Shown here piece after piece: positions 1 through 7,857 of a DNA stretch of 64,000 nucleotides. The stretch lies in the NCBI RefSeq assembly GCF_019511605.1, contig NZ_JAEUAV010000003.1, positions 186,001 through 250,000 on the forward strand. The letters are read 5' to 3'. How positions within the stretch are numbered: position 1 is the stretch's first letter; each line of letters starts with the position of its first letter. The position numbers were made by a program, and so were the translations under genes. A model generated the notes under the pieces. The model saw nothing but the letters and a program-made list of their open reading frames with translations. It ran no database searches and was not told the DNA's origin. Origin of the DNA: Paraburkholderia phenoliruptrix. GTDB lineage: Bacteria; Pseudomonadota; Gammaproteobacteria; Burkholderiales; Burkholderiaceae.

Positions 1-488
1 TGGAACGGCGCGCCCAGCAGCTCGACTGGCTTGCGCGCCGGCTAGTGTCGCCCGCCGAGCGTCTTGCGCGGCAACGCATGCATCTGCAGCAACTGAGCGC
101 GCGGCTCACGTCGGCGGGCGCGCGGCCGGTACGCGATGCCCTAGCACGCTTTTCGCTGCTGCACATGCGCTGGCAGCGCTGGCGCCCTGACCTTGACGCG
201 CATCGGGCGCGACTCGACGGTCTTGCGCAACGGCTGGATGCCGCGTTGCTGCGCCAGCATGAACGTCAGGTCGCCCGCATTGCCACGCTGTCGGCGCGTC
301 TCGAAGTGCTCAGTCCGCAGCGCACCCTCGAGCGCGGCTATGCCGCGGTGCTCGATGCGCAGACGGGGCGCGCGGTGCGTGCGCCTGCGTCGCTGAAACC
401 GGGACGTCGCCTGACCGTGCATCTTGCCGAGGGCGCCGCCGACGTTGCTTTGTCCGACGTTCAACCGCGTCTTGCCGATGGTTTCTGA
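1..488 (+). CDS. xseA: Exodeoxyribonuclease VII large subunit, C-terminal part (5' end outside window)
   Basis: This is the last ~161 residues of the XseA subunit, read in the frame starting at base 3. Exonuclease VII (XseA plus several XseB) degrades single-stranded DNA to oligonucleotides during mismatch and recombination repair in the cytoplasm. The visible part is the long Arg/Leu/Gln-rich helical (coiled-coil) section followed by the conserved tail with SPQRTLERGYA and a final beta-rich stretch (GRRLTVHLAEG), typical of XseA C-termini. The N-terminal OB-fold and catalytic part lie upstream of the window. sodB follows 239 bases downstream on the same strand but has its own likely promoter. 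The family call is firm; completeness of the gene cannot be judged. Confidence 0.9.
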   Translation, partial: ERRAQQLDWLARRLVSPAERLARQRMHLQQLSARLTSAGARPVRDALARFSLLHMRWQRWRPDLDAHRARLDGLAQRLDAALLRQHERQVARIATLSARLEVLSPQRTLERGYAAVLDAQTGRAVRAPASLKPGRRLTVHLAEGAADVALSDVQPRLADGF

Positions 489-636
489 CAGCGCGTGAGC
501 AGCGTGCGAATGAGATTGCGCACAAGCGCGCGTGCGTACTTTTGACTGCGCGACGCCGCTTGTGCCGGTTCTCGGCGAGCAGTAATTACGCGCTTTTTCG
601 GGCCATTCGCCGCTGCCGGACATAAAGTCCGTTGGT

Positions 637-665
637 TTGCGGGGTTATTCCAAGTCGCCTACAAT
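637..665 (+). promoter_or_regulatory. Predicted sigma-70 promoter of sodB
   Basis: A TTGCGG box (637-642) is followed after 17 bases by TACAAT (660-665), about 60 bases upstream of the sodB start codon. The -10 box matches five of six consensus positions; the -35 box is weak. Prediction by eye only. Confidence 0.45.
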
Positions 666-727
666 CGAGTGCTCTGAAGCGTTATCCGCAGACTCCCCAC
701 AACAGATACAGACTGAAGGAAAGCACC

Positions 728-1306
728 ATGGAACATACGCTCCCGCCGCTGCCGTTCGCGAAAAACGCACTCGCTCCGCACATGTCGGAAGAGACGCTCG
801 AGTTTCACTACGGCAAGCATCACCAGACCTATGTGACCAACCTGAACAATCTGATCAAGGGCACGGAGTTCGAGAACCTGTCGCTCGAAGAAATCGTGAA
901 GAAGTCGTCGGGCGGCGTGTTCAATAACGCAGCTCAGGTGTGGAACCACACGTTCTTCTGGAACAGCCTGTCGCCGCAAGGTGGCGGCGCACCGACCGGC
1001 GCGCTGGCGGATGCGATCAACGCCAAGTGGGGCTCGTTCGACAAGTTCAAGGAAGAGTTTGCGAAGACCGCCATCGGCACGTTCGGCTCGGGTTGGGCAT
1101 GGCTCGTGAAGAAGGCAGACGGTTCGCTCGACCTGGTGTCCACGAGCAACGCGGCCACGCCGCTCACCACGGACGCCAAGGCGCTGCTGACCATCGACGT
1201 GTGGGAACACGCGTACTACATCGACTATCGCAATGCACGTCCGAAGTTTGTCGAGGCGTACTGGAACATCGTCAACTGGGAATTCGCAGCGAAGAACTTC
1301 GCTTGA
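728..1306 (+). CDS. sodB: Iron superoxide dismutase
   Basis: Converts superoxide to oxygen and hydrogen peroxide in the cytoplasm. The protein has 192 residues, the usual FeSOD length. The four metal ligands are visible: His27 (EFHYGKH), His74 (VWNHTFFW), Asp157 and His161 (DVWEHAYY). Gln70, just before VWNH, is the pattern of iron rather than manganese enzymes. The open frame extends upstream to 632, but the ATG at 728 matches the family start ([10 protein letters not shown]) and is preceded by GAAGGAAAGC as a ribosome-binding site. A stem-loop terminator lies 70 bases after the stop, so the gene is probably monocistronic. The xseA-sodB order is common in Burkholderia-type genomes. Confidence 0.97.
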   Translation: MEHTLPPLPFAKNALAPHMSEETLEFHYGKHHQTYVTNLNNLIKGTEFENLSLEEIVKKSSGGVFNNAAQVWNHTFFWNSLSPQGGGAPTGALADAINAKWGSFDKFKEEFAKTAIGTFGSGWAWLVKKADGSLDLVSTSNAATPLTTDAKALLTIDVWEHAYYIDYRNARPKFVEAYWNIVNWEFAAKNFA

Positions 1307-1962
1307 TTGCTGGTGCCACAGATACGGGAGCGGAACGACGCGCTGTAATGTAGTTTCGAAACCGTAGTGGAAATGAAAGCCCTCCTTTGTGAGGGCTTTT
1401 TGTTTTTTGCTCTGTTGTGGATTTTGGTTTTAGTTTGCGTTTTTGTTTTAGTTCTCGGTTTGGTTTGTTCCAGTGCTGGCGGGCGTTCGCTTTCGAAGAG
1501 CCACAAAACTAACATCGCTTACGGGCTTGCGAATTGTGCATCGGCAGATAAACGCAGGGAGCCCGCATGCGTGGGTGTTGTCCTCACCATCATTTGTTCG
1601 CGGCTCGGTAAAAGAGAGCTAGACGAAGGACCGATCGATTGTGAATGAGCCGTGCCTGACGTCGAACATACAACCGTTAGCGTCTCCTCCTGTTTTGCAT
1701 GAAGGCGTAGCATTTCGGGTCCCTCATTCCGGGTCCCTCTATTGAGAGACTTTCGCGTGACTGCAGATGGCGCCAACCCTGGTTCGCACGCCCGCATCAA
1801 TTTTTGTCACCGTTCGTAACTGCGCCAGCCGGCGCGCCGCGCGGCTCAGGCTAGCGGCGTGGATCTGCGGATTGATGCAAAACATACAGTAACGATCCGG
1901 TAAACATGTGTGGCGCGGATTGGCATAACGTATGTTCCTCATCTCCTGCCATTCGCACCATC
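1307..1962. other. Intergenic region after sodB
   Basis: Holds the sodB terminator and then a T/G-rich stretch (about 1405-1475) with repeated GTTTTAGTT-like words. Open frames here give repetitive Lys/Thr or Val/Leu peptides and no recognisable protein. The promoter of the lipoprotein gene at 1963 should lie at the right end, but I could not assign its boxes confidently. Confidence 0.6.
1376..1407 (+). terminator. Rho-independent terminator of sodB
   Basis: AAAGCCCTC (1376-1384) pairs with GAGGGCTTT (1391-1399) around a short loop and is followed by a T-rich run to about 1407. Confidence 0.85.
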
Positions 1963-2538
1963 ATGATTTCGAGTTCAAAAACGGTACGTATCGGGCTGCC
2001 TCTCGGTGCCGTCGCGCTTGCGCTGCTCGGCGGCTGTGCTGTGGTGCCGCCCAGCGGTCCGTCGGTGGTGGCCATGCCGCGCAGCGGCGAGCCGCTTAGC
2101 CAGTTTCAGCAAGACGATTACGCTTGCCGCGATTATGCGTTCCGTTCTTCCGATCCGGCCGGTGCTTCGCAAAGTGCAACTACGAATAGTGTTAATAGTG
2201 CAGCGGTGGGCACGTTGGGCGGCGCGGCGGTCGGCGCGCTCATCGGAGCGGCGGCCGGCAATGCGGGTGCCGGTGCAGCCATCGGCGCGGGCAGCGGTCT
2301 GCTGATTGGCGGCGCAGCCGGGGCGAACGGCGCCCAGTATTCGGCAAACAGCCTGCAGGCGCGATACGATGCGGCCTACGCGCAGTGCATGACTTCGAAG
2401 GGCAACACGATCTCTCAGCCTCAAGTGCCGGTTTATGTGCCGCAGCCGGTTTATACGCCACCGCCCGTATATGTTGCACCGCCGCCGCGCTACTACGGGC
2501 CGCCCCCAGTCATATACGCGCCTTATCCGTACTACTGA
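1963..2538 (+). CDS. Glycine-zipper outer-membrane lipoprotein
   Basis: A 191-residue putative lipoprotein of unknown specific function. Residues 1-25 form a lipoprotein signal with lipobox LLGGC, so Cys25 should be lipidated. Residues ~82-122 are an uninterrupted Gly/Ala-rich glycine-zipper segment (GGAAVGALIGAAAGN and similar), expected to insert in a membrane as a helical hairpin. A short conserved stretch with YAQCM..KGN follows, and the tail (~152-191) is Pro/Tyr/Val-rich. The ATG at 1963 was chosen over 1906 because it places the signal peptide at the N-terminus. Related proteins are common in beta-proteobacteria and usually annotated only as glycine-zipper family. It stands alone, with a hairpin at the stop codon and a convergent gene beyond. 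Confidence 0.82.
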   Translation: MISSSKTVRIGLPLGAVALALLGGCAVVPPSGPSVVAMPRSGEPLSQFQQDDYACRDYAFRSSDPAGASQSATTNSVNSAAVGTLGGAAVGALIGAAAGNAGAGAAIGAGSGLLIGGAAGANGAQYSANSLQARYDAAYAQCMTSKGNTISQPQVPVYVPQPVYTPPPVYVAPPPRYYGPPPVIYAPYPYY

Positions 2539-2563
2539 TCGCCTGTTGCTTCAACAGGCGATC
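2537..2563. terminator. Perfect 12-bp stem-loop at the lipoprotein stop codon
   Basis: GATCGCCTGTTG (2537-2548) is perfectly complementary to 2552-2563 with a 3-base loop. It begins inside the TGA stop. There is no T-run, so it is either a transcript-stabilising hairpin or an atypical terminator. Confidence 0.5.
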
Positions 2564-2709
2564 GCTCATGCCGCCGCATCTCGCGATCGCTCGGCTCGCT
2601 CCTGCCGGGCGCACGTTGCGCGCCTGGCGCAGACTGCGGAGACCTCAGGCGACTTCCAGAGGCTCGCGCAGAGGCGGACCGACAAATTGCCGTGATGACG
2701 ATGAACGAG

Positions 2710-4338
2710 CTATTTCGCTTCGTTAGCTCCTGCTGTCTTGCGCGAGCGACGAGCCTTTGACGAGTCCGTCTTGCGCGCGGCCTTCTTGCGTGGCGCGGGC
2801 GTGGCCTCCGTCATCGTCGAAGTCTGGGTTGCGGGCGACGCCGCTTCTGCACTATCACCCGATACTGCGGGTGCCGGCTTTCGAGACTTCTTCGCGGCTG
2901 TCTTCCGCGGTTCAGGTTGCTTGCGGCGCTTTGCGTCCGTTGCGGCCATTGCGTTCGTTGCGTCAGTGCGCTGGGCGTCAGTGCTTTCGGGGGCGCCCGT
3001 ATCGTCGGAAGCCTGGCTCGACCTTGCCTCAGAGCGTTGCGGAGCGTCGGAGAATCTATCCTCGCTTTGGGGCGCGGGCATAGGCATCTCTCGGGTAAGG
3101 GGGCTGGTCAGCTCCGCTGCACTGTGTTCGCCGCTGGGCCGCCCGGCGGTTCTGGCGTGGGACGCGGTCTCTGGTGCACTGCTCTGCGCGACTTCCTGCG
3201 CGACTTCCTGCGCAACCTCGTCCGCAAACCTATGTGCAGCTTCGTGCTCCGCTTTGGGCGCTACCTGAAGCGCTGTTCCATGTGCGGCGCTGCGGGCGGC
3301 TTGCTGGCTAGCGCCCCTCTTTCGATCGCCACGTCCGCGACGACGAGAATCCTGTTTGCCGGCTGTATCCGTGCCTACCGTTCCAACGGTTGCGGATTCG
3401 TCGAGCTGTTCCGCTTCCTCGACAATATCGAGAGCCGCGCCCGTCCGTGCCCCTGTCTGCTCGGCCCCCGGTTCGCCTGCACTATCTCCAATCACGCTCG
3501 ATGCAGCGCTTCGGTACACATAGGCCCCTGACTTCTCGTCGCGGCCGAATTCGAGCAGTCCGCGTGCGTGCGCCTCTTCGAGAAGATTACCGAACGCGCG
3601 AAAGCCATAATACGTTTCGTTGAAATCAGGCTTGCGCCGCTTGATCGCATTCTTCAGCACCGAGGCCCAGATCTTTCCGCTGTCTCCGCGTTCGGACGCG
3701 AGCGCGTCGAATGTCTGTACCGCGATTTCTATGGCCTTGGTGCGACGCTTTTCGAGATCTTCCTTCTGGCGGCTTTTCTCTTCATCTGGCGATGGCTTGG
3801 CTGTGGGCTGCACGTTCTTCTGCTGGCGCGACGACTCCCTTTTTGCGACGGCGCGCTGACTCTCGCGCACCAGATCGTCGTAAAAGAAGAACTCGTCGCA
3901 GTTCGCGATCAGCAGGTCTGACGTGGACTGCTGAACGCCGACGCCAATCACCTGCTTCGCGTTCTCGCGCAATTTCGACACCAGCGGCGAAAAGTCGGAA
4001 TCGCCGCTAATGATCACGAACGTATTGACGTGCGACTTCGTGTAGCAGAGGTCGAGCGCGTCCACGACCAGCCGGATGTCCGCCGAATTCTTGCCGGATT
4101 GACGTACATGTGGAATCTCGATCAATTCGAAATTGGCCTCGTGCATAGCACCCTTGAAACTCTTATAGCGGTCCCAGTCGCAGTAGGCTTTCTTGACGAC
4201 AATGCTGCCCTTGAGCAACAGACGTTCGAGCACCAGCTTGATATCGAACTTGTCGTACTTCGCGTCGCGCACGCCCAGCGCGACGTTTTCGAAGTCGCAG
4301 AATAGCGCCATGCTGACGGTTTCGTTGGATGACGCCAT
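2710..4338 (-). CDS. NYN-domain protein with LOTUS/OST-HTH domain and long disordered tail
   Basis: A 542-residue protein of the LabA/DUF88 type, probably an RNA-binding protein or ribonuclease of unknown target. The NYN (PIN-like) domain covers residues ~8-155 and keeps its acidic metal-site residues: Asp15 and Asn18 (FCDFENV), Asp87 (SADIRL), Asp113 and Asp115 (SGDSDFSPL). Residues ~203-283 look like an OST-HTH/LOTUS winged helix, a domain that often follows NYN in bacteria. The remaining ~250 residues are low-complexity: Ala/Thr/Glu-rich with repeated AQEV units, ending in Lys/Arg-rich blocks (KKSRKPAP, RKKAARK) that could bind nucleic acid. The ATG at 4338 has GGAG seven bases upstream and is preferred over the ATG at 4350. 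The gene stands alone, 108 bases from clpP on the same strand. Confidence 0.85.
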   Translation of the reverse strand: MASSNETVSMALFCDFENVALGVRDAKYDKFDIKLVLERLLLKGSIVVKKAYCDWDRYKSFKGAMHEANFELIEIPHVRQSGKNSADIRLVVDALDLCYTKSHVNTFVIISGDSDFSPLVSKLRENAKQVIGVGVQQSTSDLLIANCDEFFFYDDLVRESQRAVAKRESSRQQKNVQPTAKPSPDEEKSRQKEDLEKRRTKAIEIAVQTFDALASERGDSGKIWASVLKNAIKRRKPDFNETYYGFRAFGNLLEEAHARGLLEFGRDEKSGAYVYRSAASSVIGDSAGEPGAEQTGARTGAALDIVEEAEQLDESATVGTVGTDTAGKQDSRRRGRGDRKRGASQQAARSAAHGTALQVAPKAEHEAAHRFADEVAQEVAQEVAQSSAPETASHARTAGRPSGEHSAAELTSPLTREMPMPAPQSEDRFSDAPQRSEARSSQASDDTGAPESTDAQRTDATNAMAATDAKRRKQPEPRKTAAKKSRKPAPAVSGDSAEAASPATQTSTMTEATPAPRKKAARKTDSSKARRSRKTAGANEAK

Positions 4339-4446
4339 GTCAATCTCCATTGAAGCGCTCGTCGGAATCGACGAATCGCGACAATGATAGCGATTCCAGC
4401 CAACGGGATCAGCTTTTGCCCCGCCAGCGCAGCAAACCCTGCCGGG

Positions 4447-5106
4447 TTACACGTCATGGCGCCCGCCTGACGCGACAGGATGCGAGCCTAATGCCGCGCG
4501 CGTTTCCAATACCTCGTCTACAAGGCCATACGCTTTTGCTGCGAATGCGGACATGAAATTGTCTCGGTCAGTGTCGCGCGCGATTTCCTCGACACTGCGC
4601 CCGGTCCGTTCGGCCATCATTGTGTTGAGGCGTTCGCGCAGGTAGAGCACTTCCTTAGCCTGAATGTCGATGTCCGCCGCCGTCCCCTGGCCGCCGCCCG
4701 AAGGCTGATGAATCATGATGCGAGCATTGGGCAACGCATACCGCTTGCCCGGCTGGCCCGCACATAGCAGAAACGTGCCCATGCTCGCTGCAAAACCGGT
4801 GCATAAAGTGGAGACCTCCGGCTTGATGAACTGCATGGTGTCGTAAATGGCGAGTCCGTCGTACACCGAACCGCCCGGCGAATTGATGTAAAAGGAAATG
4901 TCCTTGTCCGGATTCTCGGACTCCAGAAACAGTAATTGCGCCACAATGAGACTGGCCGATTGCTCGTTGACCGGCCCGACGAGGAATACGATGCGCTCGC
5001 GCAGCAAGCGTGAATAAATGTCGTACGCGCGCTCGCCGCGGCCGGACTGCTCGATTACTGTGGGCACGAGGCCGAGGCCTGTAACCGGTGGATAGCTGAA
5101 TTGCAT
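4447..5106 (-). CDS. clpP: ATP-dependent Clp protease proteolytic subunit, orphan paralogue
   Basis: A 219-residue ClpP serine peptidase; 14 subunits form the proteolytic chamber served by ClpX or ClpA unfoldases in the cytoplasm. The catalytic triad is complete with family spacing: Ser108 (GFAASMGTF), His133 (MIHQPSGG) and Asp182 (RDTDRDNF). The glycine-rich oxyanion loop SPGGSV is at 76-81. The start at 5106 gives the family N-terminus ([20 protein letters not shown]) and has GAGG upstream. No tig, clpX or lon gene is next to it, so it is probably a second ClpP, the main one lying in the usual tig-clpP-clpX cluster elsewhere (inference). It is divergent from an ECF sigma gene, and the shared intergenic region holds mirror-image promoter motifs. 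Confidence 0.93.
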   Translation of the reverse strand: MQFSYPPVTGLGLVPTVIEQSGRGERAYDIYSRLLRERIVFLVGPVNEQSASLIVAQLLFLESENPDKDISFYINSPGGSVYDGLAIYDTMQFIKPEVSTLCTGFAASMGTFLLCAGQPGKRYALPNARIMIHQPSGGGQGTAADIDIQAKEVLYLRERLNTMMAERTGRSVEEIARDTDRDNFMSAFAAKAYGLVDEVLETRAALGSHPVASGGRHDV

Positions 5107-5139
5107 GTCTACCTCGTTGAAGTGGGCTGCTGTCCGTAT

Positions 5140-5166
5140 GACGCTTCGGCGTGAGGCCGCGTGACA
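5140..5166 (-). promoter_or_regulatory. ECF41-type promoter motif facing clpP
   Basis: On the minus strand TGTCACG (5166-5160) is followed after exactly 16 bases by CGTC (5143-5140). This has the shape of the -35/-10 elements described for ECF41 sigma factors (TGTCACA and CGTC, from memory). The predicted transcript start is ~27 bases from the clpP ATG. Confidence 0.6.
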
Positions 5167-5186
5167 CAAATTTTTTTCCGCGTGCC

Positions 5187-5213
5187 TGTCACGCGGCGAC
5201 CCGCTCAACCGTC
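5187..5213 (+). promoter_or_regulatory. ECF41-type promoter motif facing the sigma-factor gene
   Basis: On the plus strand TGTCACG (5187-5193) is followed after exactly 16 bases by CGTC (5210-5213), identical in form and spacing to the motif on the other strand. With its neighbour it makes an 11-bp perfect inverted repeat (GCCGCGTGACA 5156-5166, TGTCACGCGGC 5187-5197). It suggests autoregulation of the downstream sigma factor. Confidence 0.6.
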
Positions 5214-5304
5214 AAGCTGCAATGGATGCCTTCGCGGCGCGTCGTCCGGCAATTCCATAGGCGGCGCACGCGTTTTTCACCACGCAAGATCTGGAGGTCC
5301 ACGC

Positions 5305-6624
5305 ATGAAAGAACATGAAATCGACAAGGCATCCAGCTTCCGGGCTGTGCGCGCCCGTCTGCTCGCGTTGGCGTATCGCATGCTCGGTAGCCGCGCCGAG
5401 GCCGAGGACATCGTGCAGGACGTCTGGCTGAAGTGGCACCTTGCCGATACCCATGCAGTGCAGACCCCGGCCGCCTGGCTCACCACGCTCACCACGCGCA
5501 CGGCGATCGACCGCCTGAGAAATGTGCAGCGCGAACGTGAATCACAGGCCACCGGCTGGCTGCCGGAGCCGTGGCTAGATGAATTTGCGCCATCGGCGGA
5601 AGAACTTGCCTTGCGTGCTGCGGAAATGTCCTATGGCGTGATGCTGCTGCTTGATCGTCTCAAGCCTGACGAGCGCGCAGCGTTCGTGCTGCACGAAGCG
5701 TTCGACTGCGACTACGCCGAGATCGGCAAGATCCTTGAGCGGCCACCGGCTAGTTGCAGGCAACTGGTTCATCGGGCGCGGGAGCGTTTGCGGCGCGCGG
5801 GCGCGCCGTTGCAGCAGCGCGATCCCGGCGCGCACGCGCTCATTGTCGAGCGTTTGCGCAATGCGCTGCAGGCGCAGGACCGGGCGAGCTTGCTCGAGCT
5901 GTTCAGCGCTGTGCCAGAAGTCGTCAGTGACCAGCCTTTGTGCGAGTCGCCAGCTACGGTAGCGCGGTCGTCGGAAGCTGTGCCGGCCATCGCCGAATCG
6001 CATTTGAACCGCGTGCCGGCGAAGGCACTTGCCGAGGCCGGCGCGAGCGCGCCAGACCTGGCATTCCAGGACTGGATGGAGAAGGTGACCTCGCTCGCGC
6101 GTCAGGCGCGGCAGGCGGAGCTCGTGTCGGTGGACGGAATGCTGTCTATCGCGCTGCTAGTAGAAGGGGAGGTCGTCGCGTTGATCGACGTTTCGATCGA
6201 GGGCTCAGGCGCAGCGCTGACAGGCGGCGCCAGATGCGGCATGAAAACGGCCAAAACCCCGAAAACGGCCAAAACAGTTGGCAGGGGCGAAGGAATACCG
6301 AAGGTTGCACCAGGCAGCACAAGAAGCGCCATGACAAGCGAGCCGAGCCGTGGCCTCGCAACCGGCTTTTCAACTAGCCTTGCAACTAGCCAGACAACCG
6401 GTCTGACTCACGCCGAAGCGCTCGACCAGGAACCGCCATACGGCCATACCGAGGGCCTCGCAAAAATTGTTTCGTTGCGCTGGGTCACGAGCGCGTCGCG
6501 GTTACAGGCCGTGAACCGTCTGCTCGGCCGCGCGGCGGTCACCGAACTGCTGTCGCGCATTCAGCAACGTTCGCTGGATTCAACTGCGATGGGCCGCGAC
6601 TTCCCAGTTGATGTCTACGCATAG
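5305..6624 (+). CDS. ECF sigma factor with fused C-terminal domain (ECF41/SigJ-like, diverged)
   Basis: A 439-residue RNA polymerase sigma factor. Sigma region 2 is at ~12-75 (YRMLGSRAEAEDIVQDVWLKW) and region 4 at ~110-163 (DYAEIGKILERPPASCRQLVHRARERL). The linker contains WLPEP (85-89), a hallmark of ECF41 factors, in which a fused SnoaL-like C-terminal domain controls activity instead of a separate anti-sigma factor. Where relatives have SDGGGK, this protein reads SDQPLC (208-213), and a ~100-residue Lys/Thr/Ser/Gly-rich stretch (~300-390, with KTAKTPKTAKT) interrupts the domain; both are unusual. The ATG at 5305 follows CTGGAGG; the frame continues upstream to 5161 without a good start. 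The 3' end overlaps the convergent EAL gene by 45 bases. Confidence 0.85.
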   Translation: MKEHEIDKASSFRAVRARLLALAYRMLGSRAEAEDIVQDVWLKWHLADTHAVQTPAAWLTTLTTRTAIDRLRNVQRERESQATGWLPEPWLDEFAPSAEELALRAAEMSYGVMLLLDRLKPDERAAFVLHEAFDCDYAEIGKILERPPASCRQLVHRARERLRRAGAPLQQRDPGAHALIVERLRNALQAQDRASLLELFSAVPEVVSDQPLCESPATVARSSEAVPAIAESHLNRVPAKALAEAGASAPDLAFQDWMEKVTSLARQARQAELVSVDGMLSIALLVEGEVVALIDVSIEGSGAALTGGARCGMKTAKTPKTAKTVGRGEGIPKVAPGSTRSAMTSEPSRGLATGFSTSLATSQTTGLTHAEALDQEPPYGHTEGLAKIVSLRWVTSASRLQAVNRLLGRAAVTELLSRIQQRSLDSTAMGRDFPVDVYA

Positions 6625-7857
6625 CACCTGAGTGCCGCCCGACGTATGGGCGGCGATCGAAGCAGTCACGCACAGGTGCGCTTCATTGATCGAGAGGTAC
6701 GGAGGGGTGAGATGCACTTGACCCGGCGCCCGCATCGCCTGAATGAAATATGGCCGACGCTCCCAGCTTGCGCCCTCGGAATGCAACAGCGGACGGAAGC
6801 GTTTGGCGCGTTGCGAGGCGCGCCCGGGAGGCAGCATGTTATCGCCGATCTGCCGTCCGGAACCGTCGAGAATGAAGCAGCGCGCTGTTTCGCCAAGTTT
6901 CAGCAGCGGGGCAGTCGCCTCGGCAGGGGGCTGCCCGGCAACCAGTTGCGCCGCGGCTGTTTCAAGCGCGGTGACATATGGTGCGAGCCGCGTGGCCTGC
7001 GCGCGGTCGCGCGCGGCAACGCGCTCGCGCAACGCTGCAGAAAGCGAATCCATCAGGCCGGCAGCGGCTTGCGGCTTGACCGGTTCGACGCTCGGGCCGG
7101 CGAAGAACGCGCCCTGCACGAAGTCCACGTTGCATTCCAGTGCAATGAGGGCGTCGCGTTCCGTCGTCAGGCCGCCCATCAACACCAATTGGCCGGATTC
7201 GTGCAGCAGCGAAACAAGACCAGGCAGAACGCGTTCAATGTGCGAATGTTCGCTTGCCTGCGCGAGAATGCAGCGGTCAAGCGTGACGATATCGGGGCGC
7301 AGGTTCCATACGCGGTCAATGTTCGAGTGCTTCGCGCCGAAGCCGTCCAGTGCGATGAGGAAGCCGGACTTGCGCAGCGCATCGATAATCTCCGCGAAGC
7401 GCGTCGTTTCTCCGCCCGCCTGTTCGGACACTTCGAGCACTACGCGCTGAGGGGGCAAACCCAGTGCCTTGAGTCCGGCGAGCAGTGCGTCGCCGTAGCT
7501 CGTGTCCATCAGCGCCGCTGGATGAAGGCTCAGAAAAAGCCATTCGTCGTGACTGTCGAACGCGTTGAAGTTGCCAAGATGGAGCGACTCCGCCAGCCGT
7601 CCGAGTTCCAGCAGGTCGCCGCGCCGCGCTGCCTGCGTGAACACCTCGTGCGAGGGGACTTGCATGGCATGCTCGTCGTGCGCGCGCAACGAGGCGTGAT
7701 AGCCAATCGCGCGGCGGTGCGACACCGAGAACACCGGCTGGAATACGCTGAAGACGGTGTAGCCGCCATAGAGTACGGTGCGCCGGGAGCCCTCGTCGCC
7801 GGCCATCGGGCGGGGAGGCTGAAAGCCGGGAGGATCGAGTTCGATCATGCTCATCAT
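6580..7857 (-). CDS. Degenerate EAL-domain protein with C-terminal sensor-like domain
   Basis: About 425 residues. An EAL-fold domain spans ~30-260 but most c-di-GMP phosphodiesterase residues are replaced: the EAL triplet is HAS (54-56), the DDFG motif is LDGFG (170-174), the lysine of the KID motif is Thr (TLD, 192-194), and the glutamate of AEGVE is lost (GGL, 228-230). LEVSE (141-145) and the QG.F motif (248-251) remain. It is therefore probably a binding or scaffold protein rather than an enzyme. Residues ~300-425 form an extra domain (CFILDGSGRQIGDNM ... LSINEAHLCVTASI) resembling a Cache-type sensor; this assignment is tentative. The start among ATGs at 7857, 7854 and 7848 is uncertain. 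Its last 45 bases overlap the sigma gene tail to tail. Confidence 0.8.
   Translation of the reverse strand: MMSMIELDPPGFQPPRPMAGDEGSRRTVLYGGYTVFSVFQPVFSVSHRRAIGYHASLRAHDEHAMQVPSHEVFTQAARRGDLLELGRLAESLHLGNFNAFDSHDEWLFLSLHPAALMDTSYGDALLAGLKALGLPPQRVVLEVSEQAGGETTRFAEIIDALRKSGFLIALDGFGAKHSNIDRVWNLRPDIVTLDRCILAQASEHSHIERVLPGLVSLLHESGQLVLMGGLTTERDALIALECNVDFVQGAFFAGPSVEPVKPQAAAGLMDSLSAALRERVAARDRAQATRLAPYVTALETAAAQLVAGQPPAEATAPLLKLGETARCFILDGSGRQIGDNMLPPGRASQRAKRFRPLLHSEGASWERRPYFIQAMRAPGQVHLTPPYLSINEAHLCVTASIAAHTSGGTQVLCVDINWEVAAHRS

Noticed and set aside
1405..1475. T/G-rich stretch encoding Lys/Thr repeats on the minus strand
   Set aside because: Simple-sequence DNA after the sodB terminator, with no start signal or similarity.
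2537..2563. 12-bp stem-loop as a phage attachment site or operator
   Set aside because: It starts in the stop codon of the lipoprotein gene and faces a convergent gene, so a 3'-end hairpin is the simpler reading.
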